The notes under the pieces are model-generated. The model saw only the letters and a list, made by a program, of their open reading frames with translations, ran no database searches and had not been told where the DNA came from. Below are positions 34,577 through 43,027 of a DNA stretch of 64,000 nt, piece after piece. The position numbers were made by a program, and so were the translations under genes. The stretch covers positions 2,542,001-2,606,000 of the forward strand of contig NZ_CP073696.1 of the NCBI RefSeq assembly GCF_025264645.1. The letters are read 5' to 3'. The stretch comes from Edaphobacter lichenicola (GTDB taxonomy: Bacteria > Acidobacteriota > Terriglobia > Terriglobales > Acidobacteriaceae). Each line of letters begins with the position of its first letter. The stretch's first letter is position 1.

Positions 34577-35979
34577 TGTCTAGCCTCCAACTTTGCAGCT
34601 TCCAACAGACCTAAGATCGCAGCATGATCGAAGTATTGGCCATGCAGCCACACTGCCTCAATCTGAGTCGTGTTGTGAATGTCGGCCAGCGGATCGGCAC
34701 GGAGCAGGACCAGATCGGCGCTTTTGCCCGCTTCAACGCTTCCCAACTCAGACGTCCGATGCAGAAAGCGAGCAGGGTTGATCGTTGCGGTTTGCAGGGC
34801 GGCGAGCGGCGAGAGGCCTGAATCGACCATGAGTGCTAGCTCATCGTGAAGGCTGAAACCCGGTAAGCAATAGGGATTCATTGCATCCGTCCCAGCCATG
34901 AGCGGGACGCTAGCCCGGTACATGCCGCCCACAATCTTCTCGTCCACCCCGAAGACGCCTCGTGCCATTTGGTAGTCCGAGTTGTTCCAGCGCCTGATCT
35001 GCGGCTGAGTTCTCTCGTCCCATCTGCTTCTTGATTTACGACCAACGTAAACCAAGCGGGGATCTGAGGTCATCTTGGAATCGTCCAGCCTGCCCCACAT
35101 GCGGTTTACCGTCAAGGTCGGAACCTGCCAGGTATAGTTCTGACGAAACTCGGCAAAGAGAGTCTGGCACTTTGCCTGATTGAAGCTGCGGTAGCCCTCA
35201 GCCTCAACCCTGAGCCGATCGAGGAAGAATCGTGCATGTTCGATTGCGGCGTTCAAGCTCTCCTGTTTGCTCGAACAGGCCAGGGCAATCCCTGTAAGGT
35301 GTTCGATCGAGCGCTGACCGGCCGCTGATGCCTCCTGTGCGGTTATGGCCTCCGGAACATGGCCTTCAAAGTCGATATGCTGCAGCTTCGCCTCATCTGC
35401 TAGGGCGAAGTAGGCGTCGCGTGGAACGCCGTCATATACCTTGATGAAATCAGCGCCGCCAGCTTTGATGTCATCGACTGTGCGGCGCGCATCCGCAGGC
35501 TTCTTAACGACGATCGAGCCGGGCCACATTGGAGAGCTGCCGTCGACGATTGCGCTTGCCAAATAAATAAAGGGCGAGGGTTTCTTTTCGGAGAGCTCAA
35601 CTCGTAGAGCTGCCGTGTCCCGCTCCCCGGCCATCATGCGGACTCCCGTTACGCCATTCGCAATGTAAAGGGGAAGCTCGCTCGTCTCATGAATGTGGAC
35701 ATGCATGTCCCATAAGCCAGGAATGAGAAAGCCTCCGTGGGCATCGACCGCACCCGGAGATGCGCCATCTGCAGGCTCTGTCGACGCGACAGAGAGGATT
35801 CGGCCTCCTTGAAGCTTGACAGTCTGTTCCTTGGCCTCTTCGCCCGTCACTACGTTGATGACGGTGACGTGTTGGATCAGGGTCACAGGTGAGGAGAAGT
35901 CCTGGGCAAGAATTCCAGAAGCCGAGAAGGCCAGCGTCAGTAGTAGTCGCTTCACCCGTCCTCCAAAAGTGTCATTCAT
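34573..35979 (-). CDS. Secreted amidohydrolase-family protein
   Basis: The 468-residue protein starts with a signal (VKRLLLTLAFSASGILAQDF), then the composite beta domain, then the amidohydrolase barrel: LWDMHVHIHE (metal His pair), GADFIKVYDG (Lys), IDFEGHVPEA and RSIEHLTGIA (His), LMAGTDAM (Asp). ELGSVEAGKSADLVLLRADP closes the composite domain. The substrate is unknown. It is the first gene of a two-gene unit with the overlapping exported protein at 34151-34576. Confidence 0.87.
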   Translation of the reverse strand: MNDTFGGRVKRLLLTLAFSASGILAQDFSSPVTLIQHVTVINVVTGEEAKEQTVKLQGGRILSVASTEPADGASPGAVDAHGGFLIPGLWDMHVHIHETSELPLYIANGVTGVRMMAGERDTAALRVELSEKKPSPFIYLASAIVDGSSPMWPGSIVVKKPADARRTVDDIKAGGADFIKVYDGVPRDAYFALADEAKLQHIDFEGHVPEAITAQEASAAGQRSIEHLTGIALACSSKQESLNAAIEHARFFLDRLRVEAEGYRSFNQAKCQTLFAEFRQNYTWQVPTLTVNRMWGRLDDSKMTSDPRLVYVGRKSRSRWDERTQPQIRRWNNSDYQMARGVFGVDEKIVGGMYRASVPLMAGTDAMNPYCLPGFSLHDELALMVDSGLSPLAALQTATINPARFLHRTSELGSVEAGKSADLVLLRADPLADIHNTTQIEAVWLHGQYFDHAAILGLLEAAKLEARH

Positions 35980-36066
35980 CAGCAGAATTAGAACGACGCC
36001 CCTGATAGCCTCTCGCTGTTCTGTGCCCTTTGGCTATGAAAAAGGTATCTTATATAGAGGCATTTA

Positions 36067-36510
36067 CTAGAGTGGATTATTCTCCAGGAATTCCCAAGGG
36101 CGCACGAAAAGTACGAGCTCTCCTGGAACAGAGGTGCCAGTAGTCTTCCTGCATCGGTTTGGCTTTGCGACCGGCTGCATTATCCCCTTTAACAAAATTT
36201 CGCTCACCTTGAAGTCATTGTGAACCAATCCGCCTGGCTCATCGGCGCAGGCGACGTAGAGCTTTGTGTTGTGAGTAAAGATCGTGGAGTCCTTCGAGAT
36301 GCTTATGGCTGCAACGCCGTTTTGATCCGTTTGGACAGCAATCTTTCGGTAGCCGGGCGAAACTTCAAGTCCAACTTTAGTGAGCTTCAAAGGGTTTCCA
36401 TTCAGGCCGTTGAGCAGTTTAATGCGAATCACGGATTGTGGTTGTTGAGCAACGGTGACAGAGACGCCCAAAGCAAACGAAGCTACGCTGAACAGCAAGT
36501 TCCGAATCAC
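36067..36510 (-). CDS. Hypothetical exported protein
   Basis: A GTG start at 36510, four bases after GGAGG, gives 147 residues with a clear signal peptide (RNLLFSVASFALGVSVTVAQQ); a longer frame to 36588 has no such logic. The mature part, VIRIKLLNGLNGNPLKLTKVGLEV and QTDQNGVAAISISKD, looks like a carboxypeptidase-regulatory or Ig-like strand pattern, followed by two Cys. The function is unknown. It lies upstream of the amidohydrolase unit on the same strand. Confidence 0.6.
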   Translation of the reverse strand: MIRNLLFSVASFALGVSVTVAQQPQSVIRIKLLNGLNGNPLKLTKVGLEVSPGYRKIAVQTDQNGVAAISISKDSTIFTHNTKLYVACADEPGGLVHNDFKVSEILLKGIMQPVAKPNRCRKTTGTSVPGELVLFVRPWEFLENNPL

Positions 36511-36671
36511 GGTGCCTCCATTTCTACCATCGTCTGCCAGATGCATGCCCAACATGCAAAACATCACTAAAGCAATTGTCTCGGCCACTCTTACCTAAGT
36601 CAAACCCTTCCTAATCAAAATTCACAGGCCTCTGGGACAGACCCTTCAACAGCAGCTGCGCTCTGGCGTCG

Positions 36672-37298
36672 TCACGCTTTCTTGTCGATGAGTTCCATCT
36701 CTCCCGATACCTCGCGCGGATCCGGCTCCTCCCAAAGCACAATTGCCTTTGGAAGCGTAATCGCCATGACGACGAGCTGAAGCATCAGCGCCACTACGTC
36801 ATGCGTCTTCGTCAGTGCTGAATGCCTGGAATAAATTCCTGCCAGGCTCGTCATATACGAGCCCAGCAACACCAACGTTCTCCGCGATGCACGGTCTCGC
36901 TCGCCGGCCTCGCGTTCATCTGGAAGCCAAGGACGATGCTCCCGGCTTCCGCTTCGCGGCATCAGGTATGTCCCGACGCGGTATCTTTTTAAAAGATCCT
37001 CTTGTTGTTGCGCCGAGCTTTCCTCAAATCCTGTTGTCCCATACCTGTATCGTGCCCACTCATCCAGGCTGCCAACCATTAACATTTCTGCAGGCGCCTG
37101 CTTCGGCACAAAGAAACTTTTGACGAGGGCGCCGTCACGAAAAACACCTAAAAAGACTAAGACAAACGACATCACCCACATCACCCAGTATGGATGTCGG
37201 AAGGCATCCCATATTTGTGCTTGTATCGACAGCATCGCCACACCAAAGACTGTATATGACGCCACCACAGCGACTCGCCGCCGCCAACGTGCCTGCAT
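36672..37298 (-). CDS. DERE-motif membrane protein, cassette 2, with 5' frameshift
   Basis: The 208-residue frame is paralogous to the protein at 30274-30969: LDEWARYRYG, YRVGTYLMP, PDEREAGERDRASRRTLVLL, AGIYS, DVVALM and PKAIVLWEEPDP recur in order, with membrane helices in matching places. Its natural start appears to be the ATG at 37344, after a strong AAAGGAGGTG. One extra base near codon 4 makes that frame stop after 14 codons. Removing it restores MLNP-NTANLRFLGID, matching the paralogue. The stop is followed by C-ATG (37298), so re-initiation could still make a product lacking about 14 residues. Confidence 0.7.
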   Translation of the reverse strand: MQARWRRRVAVVASYTVFGVAMLSIQAQIWDAFRHPYWVMWVMSFVLVFLGVFRDGALVKSFFVPKQAPAEMLMVGSLDEWARYRYGTTGFEESSAQQQEDLLKRYRVGTYLMPRSGSREHRPWLPDEREAGERDRASRRTLVLLGSYMTSLAGIYSRHSALTKTHDVVALMLQLVVMAITLPKAIVLWEEPDPREVSGEMELIDKKA

Positions 37299-37346
37299 GT
37301 CAATCCCTAGAAACCGAAGGTTCGCTGTGTTGGGTGTTCAGCATGG

Positions 37347-37679
37347 CTACACCTCCTTTGGCCCACCCATCACCAAATGCGGTTCACCGAGAACGTTCGG
37401 CATCATCCACACCCGAATCAGCTCGGGCAATGACAGCACGGCGATGACGATTCCAGTAGAAGCGAGCGCGCCGAACAGGAGTTCAATCCGTGCTTGCCCA
37501 ATCGGCATGAACAAACCTACTGCCCACCAGACCAAGACCAGCCCCGGCAAGCCGGGTCGAAGTAGCCGATACGCATGTTCCTCCGCGTCCCGCTGCATTG
37601 CTGCTTCTCGCTCATCCTGCACTTTTCCTTCGGACTGGAGTTCGTGACGCATCTGGTGCTTCACTCGGTCCTTCTCCAT
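37347..37679 (-). CDS. Small membrane protein with DERE motif, cassette 2
   Basis: The 110-residue protein starts with a charged helix containing VQDEREAAMQRDAEEHAYR. Two membrane segments follow (LVLVWWAVGLFMPIGQ and LLFGALASTGIVIAVLSLPEL). The DERE box followed by an Arg-Asp-Ala segment resembles the same box in the two larger cassette proteins, so all three may be related. The stop codon lies inside the ribosome-site region of the next gene. Confidence 0.65.
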   Translation of the reverse strand: MEKDRVKHQMRHELQSEGKVQDEREAAMQRDAEEHAYRLLRPGLPGLVLVWWAVGLFMPIGQARIELLFGALASTGIVIAVLSLPELIRVWMMPNVLGEPHLVMGGPKEV

Positions 37680-37712
37680 CTCGGTAAGTTCCCCAAACGT
37701 CTTCCCGTAAGA

Positions 37713-37985
37713 CTATCTTGCCCGGTCCTCTTCCGTTGCGATCGAAGACATGCGACGTATGAGTCGCAACAGGAATAGTCCCAGACCCAAGGCCAGCAGG
37801 CAGTCAAGCGCTGCCCCCATTCCGTAAAGGCGGCTGCTGTCCCTTAGCGAAGAGAGATTGAAGATTCCAATTAGGAAGAAGCCCACTGGGCCGACAGTCG
37901 AAAGGACCACCAGCCAGCGCCATTGTCTTCGAGTTCGCGTCTTCCTCGGCTGCCTTGAAATGAAGCCTGCCTTCGGTTCAGTCAT
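37713..37985 (-). CDS. Small two-helix membrane protein, cassette 2
   Basis: The protein has 90 residues with a basic N-terminus (RQPRKTRTRRQWRW). Two hydrophobic segments (LVVLSTVGPVGFFLIGIFNL and MGAALDCLLALGLGLFLLRLI) and a charged tail follow. It lies two bases after the XRE regulator stop, so the two are co-transcribed. No known family is recognised. Confidence 0.65.
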   Translation of the reverse strand: MTEPKAGFISRQPRKTRTRRQWRWLVVLSTVGPVGFFLIGIFNLSSLRDSSRLYGMGAALDCLLALGLGLFLLRLIRRMSSIATEEDRAR

Positions 37986-37987
37986 AG

Positions 37988-38233
37988 CTATGCCTCCCTT
38001 TTCTCCATCATGTACACCTGTTCGCTCAACGGCCGAAACGGATCCGGAGAAAACACCGCCTCCACCGGGAGTTTGAAGAACCGACTAATTTTGAACGCCA
38101 GTTCCAGGGACGGCGTGTAGTCGCCTCGCTCCAGAAATCCGATCGTTTGGGTATTGACGCTCACTGCCTGTGCCAGTGCCTGACGGCTCAACGAACGGTC
38201 GGAACGAAGTACGGCAATGCGGTTATAAAGCAT
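37988..38233 (-). CDS. XRE-family HTH regulator, cassette 2
   Basis: From the ATG at 38233 (AAGGA upstream) the protein has 81 residues and begins MLYNRIAVLRSDRSLSRQALAQ, matching the cassette-1 regulator from the first residue. That is why I reject the longer frame to 38314. NTQTIGFLERGDYTPSLELAFKISRFFKLPVEAVFS and DPFRPLSEQVY continue the match. It heads a four-gene minus-strand cassette of small membrane proteins and probably regulates it. Confidence 0.87.
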   Translation of the reverse strand: MLYNRIAVLRSDRSLSRQALAQAVSVNTQTIGFLERGDYTPSLELAFKISRFFKLPVEAVFSPDPFRPLSEQVYMMEKREA

Positions 38234-38235
38234 CA

Positions 38236-38248
38236 GTTCCTTAGGAAC
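38236..38248 (-). promoter_or_regulatory. Palindrome over the ribosome site of the cassette-2 regulator
   Basis: GTTCC-TTA-GGAAC is a perfect 5-bp dyad that includes the AAGGA ribosome-binding segment. A regulator bound here would block its own expression. The sequence differs from the cassette-1 palindrome. Confidence 0.3.
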
Positions 38249-38677
38249 AACACTATATTGCTTATACGAAACACGCAAGCTGCTTTTATCCATCTGCTGA
38301 TCCCACAGCTCCATTCACTGTACCGGCAGGCAGTCCCAAGCGCGCCCGGCCATCCAGGCACCGTGTACCCGTAGAAGGCGTGCTCGCAACCGCTATATGA
38401 GAAGAGAAGAGGACGAGTTGTACAGACAGATTGCCTCGTGTGAGTTTTGTGGCGCTCTCCAGGAAAAGAAAGTCTGCCTCTTCGCATGTCGAGAGAACGG
38501 TGAGGATCGCAAGCATGCCAACCATAAACCTAGCTTAGGTGCTCACTCATGTGACGATGACGAACGAATTAGAATTGCGCCATGCGAGATGATCTTTTGG
38601 GTCAATCCTCAGCGCGTAAGCCGAAGAAGATGGAATCACCTAGAGTGTTGTGGCGTGGAATATATTTGAGGGCAGCG
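38249..38677. other. Intergenic DNA; no gene supported
   Basis: These bases separate the divergent cassette-2 operon and the exported-protein gene at 38678. Small frames exist on both strands, but none has a ribosome site or recognisable sequence. Confidence 0.4.
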
Positions 38678-39358
38678 ATGAACAAGAAGACCACTTCTGT
38701 GATGATCGTGATTGCCTCAACCATTCTTCTTTTCAGTAGCGCGGCATCTCAGGGTGCCAGCAGCGCGAGATCGGAAACCCCGAACGATCTCGCATGGGCT
38801 CGTGCATTTGCCTCGCCGGAAAAGAAGGATGGGGATAACAAGTGGGATCCACATTTTCGCGCGTTGATGCGAGGTTCGTTTCCTCAACGACAGAGCTTCT
38901 GGCGGGATCATGGGAGATTTCCATCCGTACCGGAGTTGGTGGAGGAGTTTATCGGCGTCCCCGGAGGCGTGTCGGTCGATGAGGACCGTTACGTGACAAT
39001 GGATGGATGCGTACCCCATGCGTGTAGTGTGCGCGGCATGGTTTGGATTGATACGCGTGGAAGCGGTAAGCCCCTTGTGATCTTCGTCGCGCCCGAAGAT
39101 GTGAGCACAGCGAATTCGGAAAAACGCGCCCCTCAGCATCTTTGGCTTTATGCCAGTGATCAACTGAATTGGCAGAAGATGCCCCCCGAGTTTGTGACAA
39201 GTCTGGCACGCTGGTACGGAGCCTATCAGGCGACCTGGGCCAAGTATTACCGGATGAATGTGCTCATGCTGACACTGGTCGAGCCAAGCGGTCTGACTTA
39301 CGATCTTTCGCCTAGCCTATTCGCGCTCGATAGCCAAACGGACCGACCGACGCGTTGA
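38678..39358 (+). CDS. Hypothetical exported protein
   Basis: From the ATG at 38678 (GAGGG upstream) the protein has 226 residues with a signal peptide (TTSVMIVIASTILLFSSAASQGA); the frame extends 32 codons further upstream without support. The mature part contains FWRDHGRFPSVPELVEEFIGVPGG, DGCVPHACSVRGMVWIDTRG and DQLNWQKMPPEFV. I know no family. Two Cys five residues apart could form a disulfide. Confidence 0.6.
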   Translation: MNKKTTSVMIVIASTILLFSSAASQGASSARSETPNDLAWARAFASPEKKDGDNKWDPHFRALMRGSFPQRQSFWRDHGRFPSVPELVEEFIGVPGGVSVDEDRYVTMDGCVPHACSVRGMVWIDTRGSGKPLVIFVAPEDVSTANSEKRAPQHLWLYASDQLNWQKMPPEFVTSLARWYGAYQATWAKYYRMNVLMLTLVEPSGLTYDLSPSLFALDSQTDRPTR

Positions 39359-39735
39359 CGAGTTTGCCGCTCGTGTCGTTCGATGCGCGAGGCATCTTCA
39401 ACCACATCACCGGCGGCCCTTCGACGGCAACATTTGTAGGTTTGTCGCGCATGATAATGTCCTTTATCATGCGTGAAAGTGGAAAGTGGCACTCGGTCAA
39501 GACGGACCCGGGCTCTGGCACAGCCTTCCCAATAGACTATGAATTCTCCGTCCGGAGTTGGGTCTCTCGCTCAAGGAAATTCACAGAAATGAGATTTTGC
39601 CTGCACAGTTCCTACACAGCCAAAATCTGGCCTCTTAAGTCAAATGGAATCAAAAGTTTCTGAGATCTTTTTCACCCGCTCAGGATGACGACCTTTGCAT
39701 TACGCAAGCTTTGTTGCGTGTCGGACTACGGCACC
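39359..39735. other. Noncoding right edge of the accessory zone
   Basis: I see no gene I would defend. It holds the dif-shaped palindrome (39447-39474), an inverted repeat AGATTTTGCCTG / CAGCCAAAATCT (39592-39628, one mismatch) and the right copy of the CGCTCAGGATGA repeat (39677-39688). A plus-strand frame (39355-39663) runs through the palindrome and is probably not a gene. Confidence 0.45.
39447..39474. repeat. 28-bp dif-shaped palindrome (11-6-11)
   Basis: GCGCATGATAA, spacer TGTCCT, TTATCATGCGT: two 11-bp arms, ten of eleven positions complementary, around a 6-bp centre. The geometry and the AA-TGT...TTAT core match Xer/dif and other tyrosine-recombinase crossover sites. It lies just inside the right edge of the accessory zone. 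Confidence 0.5.
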
Positions 39736-40398
39736 CTAGTTGTCGAAGTGGACAGAGTCGAGGATCTTCTGCATGCGGTGGCGGACGGCGTCGAGTTCGT
39801 GGGGTGCTATGTCTTGCACTCCGCTGACATCGCCGCCGCAGAAGGTGTTGATGACGGCGTCGAAGCGGTAGCAGGCGTTGTTGCGTGGTGTGGTGTAGAT
39901 CTCGTCGCGGGATTCGGTGCAGATGCCGCCGTGTTCGTCGTAGCCGTGAGTGAAGGGGACGCCGCCGATCTCAGCCGTCGATGCGGTGCGCGGGGCCTGG
40001 GCCGTAGCCTGGGCGCTGCACTCGGCTGGCGTGACGTGGGGCGTGACGCTGAAGTAGAAGAGCGCGCCGCTGAAGGTGGAGTTGGGGTGAGGGTTGAAGT
40101 CGATGCTAGCGACGGCGCGTAACTGCGTGGTGCGGGCGATGGTGCGGGCGTCGAGGTTGAAGGTGCTGACCTCGGCGTCTTTGCGGTTGACGTCCCAGGC
40201 TGCTGGGACGGTGAAGGTGACGCCGTAACGGCTGTCGTGGAAGGGATGAGCCGGGGGCATGGTGGGTTCGATCACCGGGGGCTTGGAGCGGAGCAAGGGA
40301 GGGACTGGCTCGGTTTTGACCTGTGCGGAGGCGACAGCGGTGGCAGCGATGGTCAGCAGGGCGATCGTTGTGCAAAACGACACGGGGTAGGGTTTCAT
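39736..40398 (-). CDS. Hypothetical exported protein
   Basis: The 220-residue protein has a signal peptide (FCTTIALLTIAATAVASAQ). After a Pro-rich linker, SRYGVTFTVPAAWDVN and ISS-type strands (RAVASIDFNPHPNSTFSGALFYFSV) suggest a beta-rich domain. The end (VRHRMQKILDSVHFDN) resembles exported proteins that measure or bind at the cell surface, but I cannot assign a function. It lies 19 bases after the DppB-like gene on the same strand. Confidence 0.6.
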   Translation of the reverse strand: MKPYPVSFCTTIALLTIAATAVASAQVKTEPVPPLLRSKPPVIEPTMPPAHPFHDSRYGVTFTVPAAWDVNRKDAEVSTFNLDARTIARTTQLRAVASIDFNPHPNSTFSGALFYFSVTPHVTPAECSAQATAQAPRTASTAEIGGVPFTHGYDEHGGICTESRDEIYTTPRNNACYRFDAVINTFCGGDVSGVQDIAPHELDAVRHRMQKILDSVHFDN

Positions 40399-40417
40399 GC
40401 GTCCTTCCTGGTTACCG

Positions 40418-41341
40418 TTATTCGCCGCGCATGCGCGGATTGGCTACAGTGTAGGCGATGTCGGTGAGGAGATTCACTCCCACATAAGTTAGCCCTACCG
40501 CCAAGATACAGCCTTGAACTAAAGCATAGTCACGGTTGGAGATGGCGGATAGGGTGAGGCGGCCGATCCCGGGCCAGCTGAAGATGGTTTCGGTAACGAT
40601 GGCTCCGGCAAGAAGGCTGCCGAACTGCAGGCCGACGACGGTCAGAACGGGAATGAGGGCGTTACGGAGGGCATGGCGATAGATTACGGCGTTTTCGGTG
40701 AGGCCCTTGGCGCGGGCTGTGCGGATGTAGTCCTGATTTAGCTCCTCTAGCATCGCGGTGCGGACCATGCGGGTGAGGATGGCTGCGAGACTAAGGCCCA
40801 GCGTGAAGGCGGGGAGGATGAGATGCAGAAGAAAGCTGGTGGGGTCGCCGTTGCCTGCTCCGGAGACCGGTAGCCAGCCTAACTGGATGGAAAAGAACAG
40901 GATCAGGATAGGGCCGAGGGCAAAGTTGGGGAAGGACAGGCCAACGAGGGAGACGACGCCGAGGGTACGGTCCTGCCAGCGGTTGCGATGAAGAGCCGAC
41001 CAGATACCCGCGGGGATGGAGGCGACGAGGCCAATCAGGAGCGCTGCGATAGTGAGGGCGAGGGTGTAGGGGTAGCGCTGAAGGACGAGGTGGGTGACCG
41101 AGTCGTGGAGGCGGAGGGATTGACCGAGGTCGGCGTGGAGGATGCCGTGCCAGTAGTGGCTGTACTGCTGGCTGAGGGGCGCGTCAAGGCCGTAGGAGTG
41201 GCGGAGGGCAGAGATGTCGGCGGCGGTGGCGCCTTCGCCGAGCATCTGGACGATGGGATCGCCGGGTACGAGATGGATGAGGAGGAAGACAACCGAGACA
41301 ACAACCCAGAGGACTGGGAGGGTGATCAGGATGCGCCGCAA
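40418..41341 (-). CDS. ABC transporter permease, DppB/OppB type
   Basis: The 307-residue protein uses a TTG start at 41341; the frame is open further upstream without a clear start. The first helix (ITLPVLWVVVSVVFLLIHLVPGDPI) and YGLDAPLSQQYSHYWHGILHADLGQSL are diagnostic of DppB-type permeases. The ATPase-docking loop reads YIRTARAKGLTENAVIYRHALRNALIPVLT. ETIFSWPGIGRLTLSAISNRDY is also typical. It would pair with a DppC-type permease such as the one at 11896-12777. No ATPase or binding-protein gene is adjacent. Confidence 0.88.
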   Translation of the reverse strand: MRRILITLPVLWVVVSVVFLLIHLVPGDPIVQMLGEGATAADISALRHSYGLDAPLSQQYSHYWHGILHADLGQSLRLHDSVTHLVLQRYPYTLALTIAALLIGLVASIPAGIWSALHRNRWQDRTLGVVSLVGLSFPNFALGPILILFFSIQLGWLPVSGAGNGDPTSFLLHLILPAFTLGLSLAAILTRMVRTAMLEELNQDYIRTARAKGLTENAVIYRHALRNALIPVLTVVGLQFGSLLAGAIVTETIFSWPGIGRLTLSAISNRDYALVQGCILAVGLTYVGVNLLTDIAYTVANPRMRGE

Positions 41342-41483
41342 GGGGCGCCAGAGAATCGATACAGACGGGCGTGGGCTGGTTGATGGCGCTTGGTGTGGCG
41401 CCGCTTCGGGCGAGATGCGGGGGGTCTTCGAGGTCTTCGCTTCGCTCAGAGTGACACCTTTTTTCCGGCTGGCTGCGAAGGTT

Positions 41484-42881
41484 TCATTGGATCGCTTCCC
41501 TGCTGTCGACTTCGTCGGCGGGTTCGGTTTGCGGGGCGGCGACGTCTTCTACGATGACGCGGCTGATGCGGTGACCGGACATCTCGGCGACCTCGTAGCG
41601 ACGACCGCCCTGCTCGAAGGTCTCGCCTACGGTGGGGATGTGGCCGAGGTTCGCTAACAGGAAGCCAGCTAAGGTTTCGACGCCGGCTTCGCGGGGGAAG
41701 GTCCAGTGGAGCTGGTTACCGAGGTCGCGAAGGGTTGTGCTTCCGTCGAGCGACATGGCCCCGGTGGTGCTGAGGAGGGGCGATTTGCTGACGTCGAACT
41801 CGTCTTCGAGCTCGCCTACGATCTGCTCGAGAACATCTTCCGCGGTGACCAGGCCGACAGTGCTGCCGAACTCGTCAACGACGATGGCGATGTGGCGACG
41901 GCGCTCCTGAAACTCCTGCAGGAGCTCGATGGCGAGTTTGGTCTCGGGGACGACGGTGAGCTCGCGCATGACTTGACGGAGTGTGAGGCCGGACTCGCCT
42001 TTGCCACCGAGGGAGAGAGCGACGGTGCGGAAGTGCATGAGGCGGGAGATGTCTTTGGAGTAGACGATGCCGATGATGTGCTCGTGGCCGGCGGCGGGGT
42101 CGTAGACGGGGACGCGGGAGTGCTGCTCTTCGACGATGCGGGCGGAGGCCTGCTGGAGGGGCATGTCGGCGGGAAGAGAGAAGATGTTGCCGCGGGGAGT
42201 CATGATCTCGCGCACAGTGACGTGGTTGAGCTCAATGGCGCGGTGGATGATCTCCTCCTGAAAGATCGGCAGGAGGCCCATGCGACGGGTGGCGGTGGCG
42301 ATGAGCTTCAGTTCTTCGGGTGAGTGGACGGCGCCCTCGCCGCGCAGAGGAGCGCGGAAGAGCCTCAGGACGATGGCCGCTGAGGTGTTCATCAGGCGAA
42401 CGATGGGGCGGGTGATGCGGATGAAGACATCCATTGGGCCGGCGACGGCCAGGGCAATGCGCTCGGCGCGTTGAAGGGCAAGGGACTTCGGGACGAGTTC
42501 GCCGAGAAGAACCTCGAAGTAGGTGATCAGGGAGAAGGAGATGATGACGGCGAGGGTGTGGGCGTAGAGGAGCGCGTGGGCCGGAAGACGGTGCAGCCAG
42601 TTCGACGCCAGGCTGAGGATAATATCGACGACGGCTGGTTCGCCGATCCAGCCGAGGGCGAGGCCGGCGACGGTGACGCCGAGTTGGACGGCGGGAAGGA
42701 ACTCGTCGATGGAGTGTTTTAGTTTGAGGGCAGTGCGGGCGCCGGGCCGTCCAAGGGCGATCAGTTGCTGGATGCGGGTCTCGCGGACGCTGACCAGGGC
42801 GAACTCGGCAGCCACGAAGAAGCTGCTGGCCAGAATGAAAAAGGCCACCATGATCACGCGAAAGAGCATCCACTCAAGCAT
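41484..42881 (-). CDS. CNNM/CorC-HlyC-type membrane protein with CBS pair
   Basis: The 465-residue protein has an N-terminal CNNM (DUF21) membrane domain (FFILASSFFVAAEFALVSVRETRI, LQLGVTVAGLALGWIGEP, SLITYFEVLLGELVPKSLAL). Two CBS motifs follow (EIMTPRGNIFSLPADMPL and MRELTVVPETKLAIELL, with GIVYSKDI), then a C-terminal CorC_HlyC domain (LSLDGSTTLRDLGNQL). Members are linked to Mg/Co efflux or general ion homeostasis. The domain order and length are normal. Confidence 0.9.
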   Translation of the reverse strand: MLEWMLFRVIMVAFFILASSFFVAAEFALVSVRETRIQQLIALGRPGARTALKLKHSIDEFLPAVQLGVTVAGLALGWIGEPAVVDIILSLASNWLHRLPAHALLYAHTLAVIISFSLITYFEVLLGELVPKSLALQRAERIALAVAGPMDVFIRITRPIVRLMNTSAAIVLRLFRAPLRGEGAVHSPEELKLIATATRRMGLLPIFQEEIIHRAIELNHVTVREIMTPRGNIFSLPADMPLQQASARIVEEQHSRVPVYDPAAGHEHIIGIVYSKDISRLMHFRTVALSLGGKGESGLTLRQVMRELTVVPETKLAIELLQEFQERRRHIAIVVDEFGSTVGLVTAEDVLEQIVGELEDEFDVSKSPLLSTTGAMSLDGSTTLRDLGNQLHWTFPREAGVETLAGFLLANLGHIPTVGETFEQGGRRYEVAEMSGHRISRVIVEDVAAPQTEPADEVDSREAIQ

Positions 42882-42961
42882 TAAGGCTTGAGTTTATCAG
42901 GGCTGATTTCAGGGAGTTTTCAGGGCTGATTGCGGCGCTCTGTTGACTCGTGAGCAGACGA

Positions 42962-42996
42962 AACGGCCCGGTGAGGTGAACTCTATCCGGGCCGTT
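42962..42996 (-). terminator. Terminator after trxA
   Basis: Perfect 10-bp arms AACGGCCCGG / CCGGGCCGTT with a 15-nt loop lie 32 bases beyond the trxA stop codon. On the minus strand the stem is followed by TTTCGTCT. Confidence 0.65.
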
Positions 42997-43027
42997 CGAT
43001 GTATCCCTGAAACCATACAACTGGCGT

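Noticed and set aside
38286..38525. A 79-residue minus-strand frame upstream of the cassette-2 regulator
   Set aside because: No recognisable sequence and no ribosome site; the paralogous cassette has nothing equivalent.
39312..39663. Short frames on both strands across the dif-shaped palindrome
   Set aside because: No ribosome site or family match, and the palindrome lies inside them; I cannot exclude a recombinase remnant but do not claim a gene.
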